From the NCBI GenBank assembly GCA_016713875.1, contig JADJOI010000002.1, positions 186,001 through 250,000 of the forward strand: a stretch of 64,000 bases of DNA, written 5' to 3'. The notes beneath the pieces were generated by a model, which saw nothing but the letters and a program-made list of their open reading frames with translations, made no database searches and was not told where the DNA came from. The DNA is from Flavobacteriales bacterium. Lineage in GTDB: Bacteria; Bacteroidota; Bacteroidia; Flavobacteriales_F; PHOS-HE28. Within the stretch, counting starts at the first letter, position 1; every line of letters begins with the position of its first letter. The translations under genes were made by a program, and so were the position numbers. This document shows, one piece after another, positions 51,255-62,300 of the stretch.

Positions 51255-54200
51255 TCACAGCGCGAGGGCCGGGCCCGGGGTGGCCCGCTCCATCGTCAGG
51301 CGAAGTTCGTTCGCCAGGGCGCTCACGTGCGGTTCCTTGATCAGGTCGTAGTGGTCGCCCGGCACCATGCGCACCTCCAGGCCACCGAGGGCCAGGCCTT
51401 CCCAGCCCATCTCCTTGGGCCCCCATGACCGCTCGGCCTTCATCACGGTGATCCTGCCGGCATAGGGCTTGGGCCTATAGGCCATCGCCGCGCGGTCGTA
51501 AGTGTCGATGATGTGGAAGTTCCGGAAGCGTTCGGGCACGGTGCCGCCGTTGCGCAGGTACCGGGCCACCAGGCCGCGCAGCACCATCTTCTTGATCGGG
51601 TCCCAGAACTTCAGGTCGCTCGCGATGGCCTCGGCGTGCAGGGCGGGCGAGTAGGCGTCGATCACCGCCAGATAGGGCACTTCGTCGCCCATGGCCGTGA
51701 GCTGCTGCGCCATCTCGTAGGCCACGATGCCACCGAACGAATAGCCGCACAGCAGGTACGGGCCTTGCGGCCGGGCCTGCTTCAGTTCGGAGATGAAGAA
51801 CCGCGCGATCGCCTCCACGGTGGTGTGCCGGATCACCTTGCCGTCCTCGCCCTGATGGAAGAAGGCATAGAAGGGACGGCCGGTGCCGAGGTATTTGGGC
51901 AGGAAGTGGCTCGCCTCGTCGCCATGCACGCAGAACAGCGGCGGGGCCCCGCCCTCGGGTTGGATGAGCGAGAGGTTCTTCCAATCGTGCACCGCGCTTT
52001 CACCCTGGAGCAGTTCGGTGAACTGCGCGATGGTGGACGCCTCGAAGAGCGACTTCAGCGGCAGCGTCCGGTTGAGCTCCTGCTCCACGAGCCCGAGCAG
52101 CTGGATGCCGATGAGCGAGTGGCCGCCGAGGTCGAAGAAGTCATCGTGGATGCCGATGTCCGAGGCGTTGAGGACCCTGCCCCAGATCGCGGCCAACGCA
52201 CGCTCGATGGTGTTGCGCGGTGCCACGTGCTCGGCCTTCAGCGCGCTGGTCCGTGCGGCGGGCGCCGGCAGGGCACGGCGGTCGATCTTGCCGTTCGCGG
52301 TGAGCGGCAGTTCGGCCATCACCACGAACCCCGTGGGCACCATGTAGGTGGGCAGCTTGGTGCGCAGGTGCTCGCGGATGATGGCGAGCAGGTCATCGTG
52401 CGTTCCCGTGTGCGCGTCCGAGGGCACCACGTAGCAGGCCAGCTGCTTCTCGCCCGGGCCGTCCTGGCGCGCCACCACCACCTTGTCCTTCACACCGGGC
52501 AGGTCGTTCAGCGCGTTCTCGATCTCGCCGAGCTCGATGCGGAAGCCGCGGATCTTCACCTGGCCGTCGGCGCGGCCGATGAAGGCGATGCTGCCGTCGG
52601 GCTGCCACCTCACGATGTCGCCGGTGCGGTACAGTTCGGCGCCGCTCTTTCCGCTGAAGGGGTCGTCGATGAACTTCTCCGCGGTGAGGTCGTCGCGCTT
52701 CCAGTAGCCGAGCGCCACCCCGTCGCCGCCGGTGTAGAGCTCGCCCTTGCGGCCCACCGGCACGGGGCTGCGCTGCTCATCGAGCACATGCACCGTGGTG
52801 TTGTTCAGCGGGAAGCCGATGGGCACGCTGTCGGCGATGCTCGCTTCGCTGTTGATCGGGAAGCAGCAGGTGAAGGTGGTGTTCTCTGTGGGGCCGTAGC
52901 CGTTGATGAGCACATTGGGGCCGAGCACCTTCAAGGCCTTCTTCACGTGCGGCACGCTGAGCACATCGCCACCGGTGAGGATGTGCTTCAGGCCGCGGAG
53001 GCGGTCGAGCTGCTCATCCACCAGCATGTTGAAGAGGCCCACGGTGAACCACACGCTGGTGACCTTGTGCCTCTGGATCGCATCGCAGATCTCCGGCAGC
53101 GTGGGCTTCTGCTGGGCCTGGAGCACGAGCCTGCCGCCGTTCAGCAGCGCGCCCCAGATCTCCAGGGTGCTCGCGTCGAAGCTGATGTTCGAGAGCTGCA
53201 GCCAACAGAGGTCGGGACCGAAGGCGACGAAGTTCTGTTCGCGCACCAGGCGCACGATGGCCCGGTGCGGGACGACCACGCCCTTCGGGGTGCCTGTGCT
53301 GCCGCTGGTGTACATGATGTACGCGGGCGCATCGGGCGACACTCTGGGCCCGGGCCTGTCGCCGCCGGCCTCCACGTCGTCGAGGAGGATGGTGCGGGCG
53401 CCGTGCCGGGGCAGGGCGTTCGCGAGATGGCGTTGCGTCAGCATCACCTTCACGTCGGTGTCGCTGAACATGAAGGCGAGGCGGTCCGCCGGATACGCGG
53501 GGTCGAAGGGCACGAAGCAGCCGCCGGCGCGCAGGGTGGCGAGCATGGCCACCACCATGTCGAAGCTGCGGTCCATGCAGAGGCCCACGGGCTCGCCGGG
53601 CTTCACGCCCATGGCCATGAGCGCGCTGCTCACGGCGCGCACGCGCTGGTGCAGCTCGCGGTAGCTCAGCTTCTGGTCGAGCAGTTCCACGGCGGTGCGG
53701 TCCGCGTGCTTCGTGGCCACCTCGTCGAAGAGGCTGCCGATGTCCACCTTCGGATAGGCGGTGACGCGGCCGTGCCATTCGGGCTTCGGCGGTTGTTGCT
53801 CACCGACGAGCGCCGCATCACCGATCAGGTCGACGATGGCGGCCGAGGGTGCCATGCTCACGCGCTTGATGAGGACCACGAACTGGTCCATCCAGGCCCG
53901 CACCGTGGCCTCGTCGAAGAGGTCGGTGTTGTAGCTCCATTCGAGCGTCAGGTGGCCTTCGTTGCCCGTGGCGTTCAGGAAGAGCTCGAAGTTCTCGAAG
54001 GCGCGCGGGTTGCTGATGAAGCGGTGCGTCAACCCGTCGAAGGCCACGCCGTCGTCCATGTTCATGTCGATGTTGAACACGACGGGGCACAGCGGGATGC
54101 GGCCGGGCTCACGCGGCACGTTCAGCCGCCGCAACAGGGTGCCGAAGGTGTATTTCTGGTTGTCGAACGCGTCGAGCACCCCCGTGCGCCGGGCGCGGAG

Positions 54201-55196
54201 GTGTTCGATGAAGGGCGTCTCCTCGTCGATGCGGCTGCGCAGGGCGAGGAGGTTCACGCAGTGCCCCACCAAGTGCTTCATGCCCAGGTCGCTCTGGCCG
54301 GCGGCGGGCAGGCCCACCACGATGTCGCTGTCGCCGGAGAGCTTGTGCAGCAGCACCTCGAAGGTGGTCATCAGGGTGGTGACGAAGCTGGCACCGCTGC
54401 GTGTGGCCACCTCCTTCAGGCCTCGGACGAGGTCCTGGGGCAGCAGCAGGTCGAGGCGGTCGCCCGTGTAGGTCTTCCGTTTCGGCCGGGGCCGGTCCGT
54501 CGGCAGGTCCAGGCGGGGGATCGAGCCCTTGTACAGGTCCAGCCAATAGCGCTCCACGACCGCGTGCTCGGGGCTCGTGGCGAAGTCGATGGTGGCCAGG
54601 CTGTAGTCGCTGAAGGTGCTCGCGCCGGGGAGTTCCGGAGCGCCGCCGCGTTTCGCCGCGTTGTACAGCGCGCTGATCTCGGCCATCATGATGCCCAGGC
54701 TCCAGCCGTCGCACACCACGTGGTGGCCGGTGAGGCGGAGCAGGTGCACATCGCTCGCGACCTGGATCACCTGCGCCCGGAAGAGCGGGCCGTGGCGCAG
54801 GTCGAAGGCCGAGGTCATGTCCGTGCGCGCGATGACGTCCAGCTGGCGCGAGCGCTCCCCGTCGGGGAGGGCGGTGAGGTCCGTGAACGGCAGCGACAGG
54901 TGCAGCTCGTCGGCGAGGAGCATCCGCGTGCCGCTGGCGTTCAGGGTGGACCGCAGTGCTTCGTGCCGGCGCACCAGGGCCTGCATGGCCTGTTCCAAGG
55001 TCGGGCGGTCCAAGGCCCCTTTGAGCTCGAGGGATACGCTCTCGTTATAGGCGCAGCTGGCCTCCGTGCCCATCTCCGCGGCGGCGAGCACCTCGCGCTG
55101 CGCCTCGGTGGTGGGGATCGCCCGCCCCACGGCCGGCCCCGTGAAGGGGTCGAAATCCACCGGGATGTAGCGCGTCTCTGTGATGAATTTCTCCAT
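51255..55196 (-). CDS. Non-ribosomal peptide synthetase, single module C-A-PCP-TE
   Basis: 1313 residues. C domain (about 25-460) with active site HHVVCDG near residue 162. A domain (about 480-1000) with YIMYTSGSTGTPKGVVVPH, NGYGPTENTTF and YRTGDIVRWQPDGSIAFIGR; residues lining the pocket read D-A-L-W-L-G-G-T-F-K, close to the known valine code DAFWIGGTFK. PCP (about 1015-1085) with FFDLGGHSLIGIQLL. TE (about 1095-1313) with catalytic GYSFGGIVAYEMA and a late His in PGDHYDLIKEPH. No epimerase or methylase domain. It is the last synthase on the transcript; the 134-bp gap from the previous gene holds only a short dyad (55224-55238). Confidence 0.95.
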   Translation of the reverse strand: MEKFITETRYIPVDFDPFTGPAVGRAIPTTEAQREVLAAAEMGTEASCAYNESVSLELKGALDRPTLEQAMQALVRRHEALRSTLNASGTRMLLADELHLSLPFTDLTALPDGERSRQLDVIARTDMTSAFDLRHGPLFRAQVIQVASDVHLLRLTGHHVVCDGWSLGIMMAEISALYNAAKRGGAPELPGASTFSDYSLATIDFATSPEHAVVERYWLDLYKGSIPRLDLPTDRPRPKRKTYTGDRLDLLLPQDLVRGLKEVATRSGASFVTTLMTTFEVLLHKLSGDSDIVVGLPAAGQSDLGMKHLVGHCVNLLALRSRIDEETPFIEHLRARRTGVLDAFDNQKYTFGTLLRRLNVPREPGRIPLCPVVFNIDMNMDDGVAFDGLTHRFISNPRAFENFELFLNATGNEGHLTLEWSYNTDLFDEATVRAWMDQFVVLIKRVSMAPSAAIVDLIGDAALVGEQQPPKPEWHGRVTAYPKVDIGSLFDEVATKHADRTAVELLDQKLSYRELHQRVRAVSSALMAMGVKPGEPVGLCMDRSFDMVVAMLATLRAGGCFVPFDPAYPADRLAFMFSDTDVKVMLTQRHLANALPRHGARTILLDDVEAGGDRPGPRVSPDAPAYIMYTSGSTGTPKGVVVPHRAIVRLVREQNFVAFGPDLCWLQLSNISFDASTLEIWGALLNGGRLVLQAQQKPTLPEICDAIQRHKVTSVWFTVGLFNMLVDEQLDRLRGLKHILTGGDVLSVPHVKKALKVLGPNVLINGYGPTENTTFTCCFPINSEASIADSVPIGFPLNNTTVHVLDEQRSPVPVGRKGELYTGGDGVALGYWKRDDLTAEKFIDDPFSGKSGAELYRTGDIVRWQPDGSIAFIGRADGQVKIRGFRIELGEIENALNDLPGVKDKVVVARQDGPGEKQLACYVVPSDAHTGTHDDLLAIIREHLRTKLPTYMVPTGFVVMAELPLTANGKIDRRALPAPAARTSALKAEHVAPRNTIERALAAIWGRVLNASDIGIHDDFFDLGGHSLIGIQLLGLVEQELNRTLPLKSLFEASTIAQFTELLQGESAVHDWKNLSLIQPEGGAPPLFCVHGDEASHFLPKYLGTGRPFYAFFHQGEDGKVIRHTTVEAIARFFISELKQARPQGPYLLCGYSFGGIVAYEMAQQLTAMGDEVPYLAVIDAYSPALHAEAIASDLKFWDPIKKMVLRGLVARYLRNGGTVPERFRNFHIIDTYDRAAMAYRPKPYAGRITVMKAERSWGPKEMGWEGLALGGLEVRMVPGDHYDLIKEPHVSALANELRLTMERATPGPALAL

Positions 55197-55330
55197 GCCG
55201 ACCTCGTTACGAAGGAGTGCTCGCTGACGTTCGGTCAGGTCTGTTGTCTCCTTGCGTGGGGCGAAGGAACGACCGCGGCGGTCCGATCCGGCGTGCCTCC
55301 GTCACGGGTTTTCGGGGTCAGCCCTGTTCA

Positions 55331-58300
55331 TTACGCCGCCACCGTGCCGAGCGCGCCATCCAGCGCGTTGCGGAGGGCTGCGGCCAGGGCGCGCACGTGC
55401 GGTTCCTTGATCACGCTGTAATGGTCGCCGGGCACGGCGCGCACCTCCACGCCACCCTTCACCAAGGCGTTCCATCCCAGGTCGGCGGGGCCGGGGGAGC
55501 CCTGTGCCCGCAGCAGCAGGACGTTCCCCTCGTACGGACCGGGGGCATAGGCCCGGGTGGCCTTTCCGTAGGTGTCGATGATGTGGAAGTGCCGGAGGGC
55601 GGGCGGGATCGTTGTTCCACGGCGCAGATGGCGGGCGACCAGCCGGCGCATCACCCAGCGCTTCAGGGGCATGTGCAGGCGTTCCTCGGCGGTGGCGCTG
55701 CGAAGGCCGTCGGCCGGGGCGTAGGTGTCGAACAACACCAGCAGGGGAACGGTCTCGCCCAGGGTCTTCAGCTGCCGGGCCATCTCGTAGGCGACGATGC
55801 CGCCGAAACTGTATCCGCCGATCACGTAGGGTCCATGCGGCCGTGCAGCGCGAAGTTCCTTGAGGTAGGTGGCGGCGATGTCCTCCACAGTGGTGTGCTC
55901 GATGGCCTGTCCGTCCTCGCCCTGATGCCCGAAGCCAAAGAACGGCTGGTCCTCGCCGAGCAGATCCGGCAGGTACACGTGGGCCTCGTCGCCCTGAACG
56001 CAGAAGAGGGGCATGCGCGATCCGCCCGGACGGATCGCCGACAGGTGCCTCCACTCCGTGGGGCCTGTGGCCTCGCCATCCAGGGTGTTGGCGAGCTCGG
56101 CGATCGTGGGCGCCTGGAAGAGCGTGCGGATGGGCAGGCGCCGTCCCGTGCGCTTCTCCACCTGTGCGAAGAGCTGGATGCCCAGCAGCGAATGGCCGCC
56201 GAGCGAGAAGAAGTTGTCGTGCACCCCCACCTCGTCCAGTTTCAGCACGCGGCACCAGAGCTCGGCCAGCAGGCGCTCCGACGCGCTGCGGGGTGCGACG
56301 AACGCGGAGCGCCGCACCGCTTCCACGGCCGGTGGAGGAAGACGCAGGCGGTCGGGTTTGCCGGCCGCCGTCAGCGGCATGCGTGCGATCGGGTTCACCG
56401 TCGAGGGCACCAGCGCTTCCGGGAGGCGCGGCTTCACATGGGCAAGGACCTCGGCGGCGAAGGCGGCGCGACGGGCATCGTCCTGCACCACGGCCGGATC
56501 GCGGGGGACCACGTAGAGATGCAGGTGCTTGTCGCCGCCGGGTGCGTCGAGGGCCAGCACGGTGCGGTCGGCCACGGAGGGCAGGTCGTTGATGGCGGCT
56601 TCGAGCTCACCGGGCTCCACGCGCTGGCCGCGCACCTTCACTTGGTCGTCGCTGCGGCCCACGAAGGCGATGGCGCCATCGGCGCGCCAGCGCACCAGAT
56701 CGCCCGTGCGGTAGAGCCGCGCCATCGGGTCGGAGGAGAAGGGGTCGGCCACGAAGCGCTCGGCTGTCAGCTCCGGTCGGTCCCAATAGCCCAAGGCGAC
56801 GCCGGGGCCGCCCAGCCACAATTCGCCCTTCCGCCCCACGCCCACGGGACGACGCTGGGGATCGAGCACATGCACTGTGACGTTGCGCATGGGCCGGCCG
56901 ATCGGTACCGGAGCATCCAGCTCGGACCGGTCGTTCACCGTGAAGGTGGTGCTCATCACGGACACTTCCGTGGGGCCGTAGCCGTTCACCAGCACGCCGG
57001 GGCCCACGATGTTGAAGGCTGCGCGCGCCTGGGCCAGAGGAAGTACGTCACCGCCGACCATCAGGTGGCGTACGCCCTTGAGGGCATCCGGTTCCTCCTC
57101 CACCAGCAGTTTGAACAGACCCGAGGAGGTGACCAGGGTGTTGACGCCCTGCCAGCGGAGGGCCTCCGCGATCTCCGTGATGCTGGGGCGCTCGGAGGTG
57201 CCGATCACCAGCGTTCCGCCATGAAGAAGCGCGCCCATGATGCTGATCTGGCAGGCGTCGAAGGAGATGCTCAGGTGGTGGTGGAACACCAGGTCCGGGC
57301 CGAGGTCGAAGTAGTCCTGGTCCTTCACCAGACGTGCGATCCCGCGGTGCGGCACCACCACACCCTTCGGTGTACCGGTCGATCCCGAGGTGTGGATGAG
57401 GTAGACCGGGTCATCGGGACCGGTGCGGAACTCCGGCCGCCGATGGCGCACCGGGAGTTCCGCGCTGCGCTCGAGGTCGATCACCGGAAGGCCGATGTCC
57501 GTCATGAGGTCCTTGGTGGATGGGTCGGCGAGCAGCAGCCCCGGGCGTGCATCGTTCATCAGCAGGCGAAGGCGCTCGGTCGGGAGCCCGGGATCGAGGG
57601 GGACGAAGGCGGCACCGCTGCGCACGATGGCCAGCAGTCCGACGAATAGCTCCGGCGTCGACCGGGCGCAGAGCCCGACCCGATGGCCGGGACCGGCGCC
57701 GAGCTCGATGAGATGCGCCGCAAGGGTGTCCACACGGTCGCGGAGCGTGGCATAGGTCATGGACCTGTCGCCATGCACAAGGGCCACGCGGTCGGCATGG
57801 GCCCGCGCGGCGTGGTCGAACATCCGGTCCACGGTGAGGGCGGCGTCCAGCGGGTGCAGCTGACCATGCCAGACGGCGGGCACGGCGTGCTCGCCGGATT
57901 CCAGCTGCTGTTGGATCGACGCCTCGGACGAGGCGCAGATGCGGTGCATCAGGGCGATGAGGTCAGCGCACCACCGGTGGATGGTGGCATGGTCGAACAG
58001 GTCGGTGTTGAAGGTCCACTCCAGCACCAGGTCGTTGCCACCGCCGGCCACGTTGAGGGTGAGCTCGAACTGTTCGTAGGCACGGGGCTCGCTGCTGAAC
58101 CGATGGCGCAGACCGCTGAACGCCACTCCGTCGTCCATGTTCATGTCCACGTTGAAGATCACCGGCACCAGCGGCACGCGCCCCGGTGGGCGGGGCACGT
58201 TCAGCTCCTGTAGCAGGTCGCTGAAGGTGAAGCGCTGATGATCGAAAGCGTCAAGCACCTCGCTGCGCCTACGCTTCACATGGGCGCTGAAGGGTTCCTG

Positions 58301-59275
58301 GGGGTCGATCCTGGCGCGCAGGGGCAGGAGGGACACGCAATGCCCGGCCAGCCTGATCATGCCCATGTCGCTCTGGCCCGCGGCGGGCAGGCCGATGACC
58401 AGGTCGTGCTGCTCGGTGATGCGTGCAAGGAGGACCTCGAAGCAGGAGAGCAGGGTGGTGACGAAGGTGGCGCCGCAGCGCGTGGCCAGCTGCCGCAGCT
58501 CCTGGGCCAAGGCGGGCGCGAGCGGCACATCGATCCTGTCCGCGGCGAAGGTGCGCTGAGCACCGCGGGGCCGGTCGGTCGGCAGGTCCACCATCGGGAT
58601 GTCCAGTGCGTACAGGTCTTTCCAGTAGGCTCGGACCCGGTCCCCATCCGCGGTGCGCTGGAAGTCGTTCAGCGCTTGAGCATAGGTGCTGTACGCGTCT
58701 GGAGCAGGAATGACAGCGGCGGACGGGTCGAGCCGGGCGTTGTACAACAGGCTGAGGTCGGCCATCAGGACGCCCAGGCTCCAGCCATCGCAAACGGCAT
58801 GGTGCCCTACGATGCGCAACCGGTGCCGGTCCTCGCCGAGCCGTAGCAGTACGAAACGGAAGAGCGGCCCGGTCAGCAGATCGAACGGGCGTCGCATCAG
58901 GTCGGCATCCAGCCGACGGAGCAGCGCCGACCGCTCCCCTTCCTCCATGCCGCGCAGGTCATGCACATCGAAGGGGATCTGCAAGGCCTCCAGGACGAGC
59001 GCCTGTTGACCGTTGCTGTCGAACACGGTACGTAGTGCTTCGTGCCGAACGCCCAGCTCGGCGACCGCGGCGCGCAGGGTCGCCGCATCGAGCGGCCCGT
59101 CCAGCGCCAGGCTCACGGATTCATTGTAGGCACAGGAGGCTTCGTCGCTCAACTGGGAGGCGGTCCACACCTCGCGCTGCGGACCGGTGGTGGGGTAGGC
59201 CAACACCACGCTGGGTCCCGTGAAGGGATCGTGTTCGGTGTGCAGGAGGCGGATCTCGGGAACGAACTTCTCCAT
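55331..59275 (-). CDS. Non-ribosomal peptide synthetase, single module C-A-PCP-TE
   Basis: 1314 residues from the ATG at 59275 (MEKFVPEIRLLHTEHDPFTG), matching the start of its neighbour. C domain with HHAVCDGWSLG near residue 160; A domain with YLIHTSGSTGTPKGVVVPH, NGYGPTEVSVM and YRTGDLVRWRADGAIAFVGR, pocket residues D-A-I-V-M-G-G-V-M-K, which match no code I know; PCP with FFSLGGHSLLGIQLF; TE with GYSFGGIVAYEMARQL and PGDHYSVIKEPH. Domain order, length and many stretches equal the next NRPS, so the two came from a duplication. It is 35 bp after the PKS gene. A TE in a non-final module is unusual. Confidence 0.95.
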   Translation of the reverse strand: MEKFVPEIRLLHTEHDPFTGPSVVLAYPTTGPQREVWTASQLSDEASCAYNESVSLALDGPLDAATLRAAVAELGVRHEALRTVFDSNGQQALVLEALQIPFDVHDLRGMEEGERSALLRRLDADLMRRPFDLLTGPLFRFVLLRLGEDRHRLRIVGHHAVCDGWSLGVLMADLSLLYNARLDPSAAVIPAPDAYSTYAQALNDFQRTADGDRVRAYWKDLYALDIPMVDLPTDRPRGAQRTFAADRIDVPLAPALAQELRQLATRCGATFVTTLLSCFEVLLARITEQHDLVIGLPAAGQSDMGMIRLAGHCVSLLPLRARIDPQEPFSAHVKRRRSEVLDAFDHQRFTFSDLLQELNVPRPPGRVPLVPVIFNVDMNMDDGVAFSGLRHRFSSEPRAYEQFELTLNVAGGGNDLVLEWTFNTDLFDHATIHRWCADLIALMHRICASSEASIQQQLESGEHAVPAVWHGQLHPLDAALTVDRMFDHAARAHADRVALVHGDRSMTYATLRDRVDTLAAHLIELGAGPGHRVGLCARSTPELFVGLLAIVRSGAAFVPLDPGLPTERLRLLMNDARPGLLLADPSTKDLMTDIGLPVIDLERSAELPVRHRRPEFRTGPDDPVYLIHTSGSTGTPKGVVVPHRGIARLVKDQDYFDLGPDLVFHHHLSISFDACQISIMGALLHGGTLVIGTSERPSITEIAEALRWQGVNTLVTSSGLFKLLVEEEPDALKGVRHLMVGGDVLPLAQARAAFNIVGPGVLVNGYGPTEVSVMSTTFTVNDRSELDAPVPIGRPMRNVTVHVLDPQRRPVGVGRKGELWLGGPGVALGYWDRPELTAERFVADPFSSDPMARLYRTGDLVRWRADGAIAFVGRSDDQVKVRGQRVEPGELEAAINDLPSVADRTVLALDAPGGDKHLHLYVVPRDPAVVQDDARRAAFAAEVLAHVKPRLPEALVPSTVNPIARMPLTAAGKPDRLRLPPPAVEAVRRSAFVAPRSASERLLAELWCRVLKLDEVGVHDNFFSLGGHSLLGIQLFAQVEKRTGRRLPIRTLFQAPTIAELANTLDGEATGPTEWRHLSAIRPGGSRMPLFCVQGDEAHVYLPDLLGEDQPFFGFGHQGEDGQAIEHTTVEDIAATYLKELRAARPHGPYVIGGYSFGGIVAYEMARQLKTLGETVPLLVLFDTYAPADGLRSATAEERLHMPLKRWVMRRLVARHLRRGTTIPPALRHFHIIDTYGKATRAYAPGPYEGNVLLLRAQGSPGPADLGWNALVKGGVEVRAVPGDHYSVIKEPHVRALAAALRNALDGALGTVAA

Positions 59276-59310
59276 GTGCGGATGCCGGAACCTTGGCGGT
59301 GCTGCTGCGG

Positions 59311-62300
59311 TCAGTCTTCTTCGATCATCAGGTACTTGCCCTGGCGCTCGGGGTCCGCCACGAACCAAGCCGCATCACCCTTCGGAGTGCGACCCAGGCG
59401 GGCTCCGGGCACCGGGGGCTTCCCGGCCACCAGCAACCGCTCATGCGCGGGGCGGATCAGTCCGCCCAGCACGCTGTTCACCGTGGGGATGGGATAGGTG
59501 CGCTCCGGCATGAAGCCGCTTTCGCGCAGCTCCTTGCAGGTCTTCTCCACCGCGCTGATGATGAACTCGATGTCCGCCGCGGTGTGCGCCGTGGTGATGA
59601 AGTGCGGGAAGTCGAGCACGTGCACGCCGTGGTAGCGCATCAGCATGAAGAAGAGCTCGGTGTAATTGACGCTCTCGTCGTACTTCGTCTTGAAGGCACT
59701 ACCGAAGTTCACCCAGCGGTAGGGGAGCTGGTATTGATCGAAGAGACCGTTCACGCGAGCGACCATGTCCTCGGTCATGGTGTTGAGGCGCTCCTGCAGG
59801 GCTGGCCCTTCGTCCTTCATATGCACCAGCGCGGCCTTCATGGCGGCAAGCGTCAGCGGGTGTCGTACGAAGGTGCCGGCGAAGTAGGTCACACCCGCGG
59901 GTGGCACGCTGTCGTCGCCATACTGCCAGTGGCCGCCGTCGAGCGCGTCCATCCATTCGCTCTTGCCGATCATGGCGCCCACGGGCATGCCACCACCGAT
60001 CACCTTGCCATAGGTGCCGATGTCGGCCTGGATGCCGAAGAGCGCCTGCGTGCCGTTCGGGTGCGTGCGGAATCCGGTGATCACCTCGTCGAAGATGAGC
60101 GCGGCGCCGTTCTCCTGCGTGATGCGGCGCACCTCGCGGAGGAAGTCCACCGGACGGAACTCCATGCGGCGGCTCTGCACCGGTTCCACCAGGACGGCTG
60201 CCGCTTCATGACAACGCTGCTTGATGATCTCCAGGCTCTCCGGCGTGCCGTAGTCGAGCACCAGCATGTTCTGCACCGCCTCGGGCATGATGCCGGGCGC
60301 GCCGGGATAGCTCTTCTTGCTCTTGCTGCCGCGGATGATCACTTCATCGTTGATGCCGTGGTAGCTGCCGCTGAAGGAGATGATCAGGCTGCGGCCGGTC
60401 ACCGTGCGGGCCATGCGCATCGCGCCAAGCACTGCTTCGGATCCGGTGTTGCACACTGCTGCACGTTCAGCGCCGGTGAGTTCGCACAGCAGCTTCGAGA
60501 CTTCCGCCGCGAGCGGATGCATAGGGCCGATCTCGATGCCCGTATCCAGTTGCTTGTGGCAGGCTTCCTTGATGAAGTCGGGCATGTAGCCGAACATCGA
60601 GCTGCCGAAGCCGCTCAGGATGTCCACGTACTCATTGCCATCAATGTCCCACAGGTGGCAGCCGCTGCTCTTGTCCACCACCACTTGGTAGATGAGCTCC
60701 TTGGTCTGCGGCTTGAAACCGGTGACCACGCGCGGGTCGGCCATCGGCTTGCGGTTCTCCTGCGTGAAGGCCTTGCTCTTCGCGGTCCTCGCGATGTAGC
60801 GTTTGCTGAAAGCGTCGAACCACGCGCGCTGCTGCGGCGTCATGTCGTCCACCTTCTCCTTGCTGATGCGCGCCTGTGCACCGAAGACCTTTTTCAGTTC
60901 CGGAGCGTCTTCCAGGGCATTCACTGCAGGAGAAGCTGTTGAGGCCGTGGAGCTGCTTGTTGCACCTGCGCCTGCGCCTGCCCCTGCATTCGACCAATGC
61001 GGCAGGATGTGGTCCGCCAGCTTGTCCAGGTTCGGCAGCTCCTCGTTCAACTGACGGAACGAGATCTTCACGCCGAACTTCTTGCTGAGCGAGGTTGCCA
61101 CCTGAGTCAGGAAGAGCGAGTCGAGACCCATCTCCAGGAAGGTCTCCTCGTTGCTCGCTTCGGCCAGTTCAAGGCCTGAGCTTTCCTCCAGCAGGTGCTT
61201 GATCTGCGCGATCAGCGATTCCTTCGGCGAGAGGTTCGCATCGCCGCTGTTCGGAACAGGCGCCTCGATGGCGGTGCTCGCAATGGCGCGACCACCATCG
61301 GCCACCATCGCCACCGGATCAACCCAGTGACGAACGCGCTCGAAGGCATACGTCGGCATGCTGATCCTGCGGCGCTCTTCACGCTCGTAGAAATTGTTCC
61401 AGTCGATGAGCACACCGCTCTGCCACAGGCCACCCACGGCCTTCATCAGTTGCGTAAGCTCATTGCCGTTGCCCGCGGAATCGCCCAGCGAGGGCACGGC
61501 CGCTTGTTTCTTGTTGTCGGTGCTTTGCTGGCGCGCCAGGGTGGTGGCCGTTGTGCGCGGGCCTACTTCGAGCATCACGCGATCGGCATCCTGCCACGCG
61601 AACTTCACAGCTTGTGCGAATCGCACCGTGGCGCGCAGGTGATCGCTCCAGTACTTCGGTGAGGTCGCCTCGTCGTCCTTCAGCCATTCGGCAGTGACCG
61701 TGCTCACGATGGGGATACGCGGCGCGCTGAGCTTCACGCTCTCCACCACCTGCTTGTACGGCGCCACGATGGAATCCATCATGGGGCTGTGGAAGGCGTG
61801 GCTGGTCACGAGCAGTTTGCAGGTGATGCCGTCCTTCTCCAACTCGGCTTGCAGCTTGGCGATCGCTTCATGCGGACCGCTGGCCACGCACAACTGCGGA
61901 CCATTGTTCGCGGCAATGCTGCAACCAGCAGGAAGGCGCTTGGTGATGTCTTCTTCCGCTGCGCGCACGCTGAGCATGCTGCCACCAGGCAGGCCCTGCA
62001 TCATGCGGCCGCGGTTGGCCACGAGCTTCACGGCGTCCTCCAGCGAGAACACACCAGCAAGACAAGCCGCAGCGAACTCGCCGATGCTGTGGCCCATCAT
62101 CGCGTCGGGCACAATGCCCCAGTGCATCCACAGCTTCGCGAGGCTGTAATGCATGGTGAAGAGCGAAGCCTGTGTGTAGATGGTCTGCTTCAGTTGCTCG
62201 GCGGCCTGTTCTTTTTCACCGGTGTTCGGGAAAATGATGTCGCGCAGCGAGGTGCCGAATTCCTTCGAGAAGAGCTCGCAGCAACGGTCGAAGTGCTGTT

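Noticed and set aside
51513..55421. A 1302-codon open frame on the plus strand opposite the first NRPS
   Set aside because: It is a mirror of the NRPS coding frame in GC-rich DNA: His-, Gly- and Ala-rich with no domain. The same holds for the long frames at 37518-39860, 42205-44055, 45676-47670 and 4110-5513.
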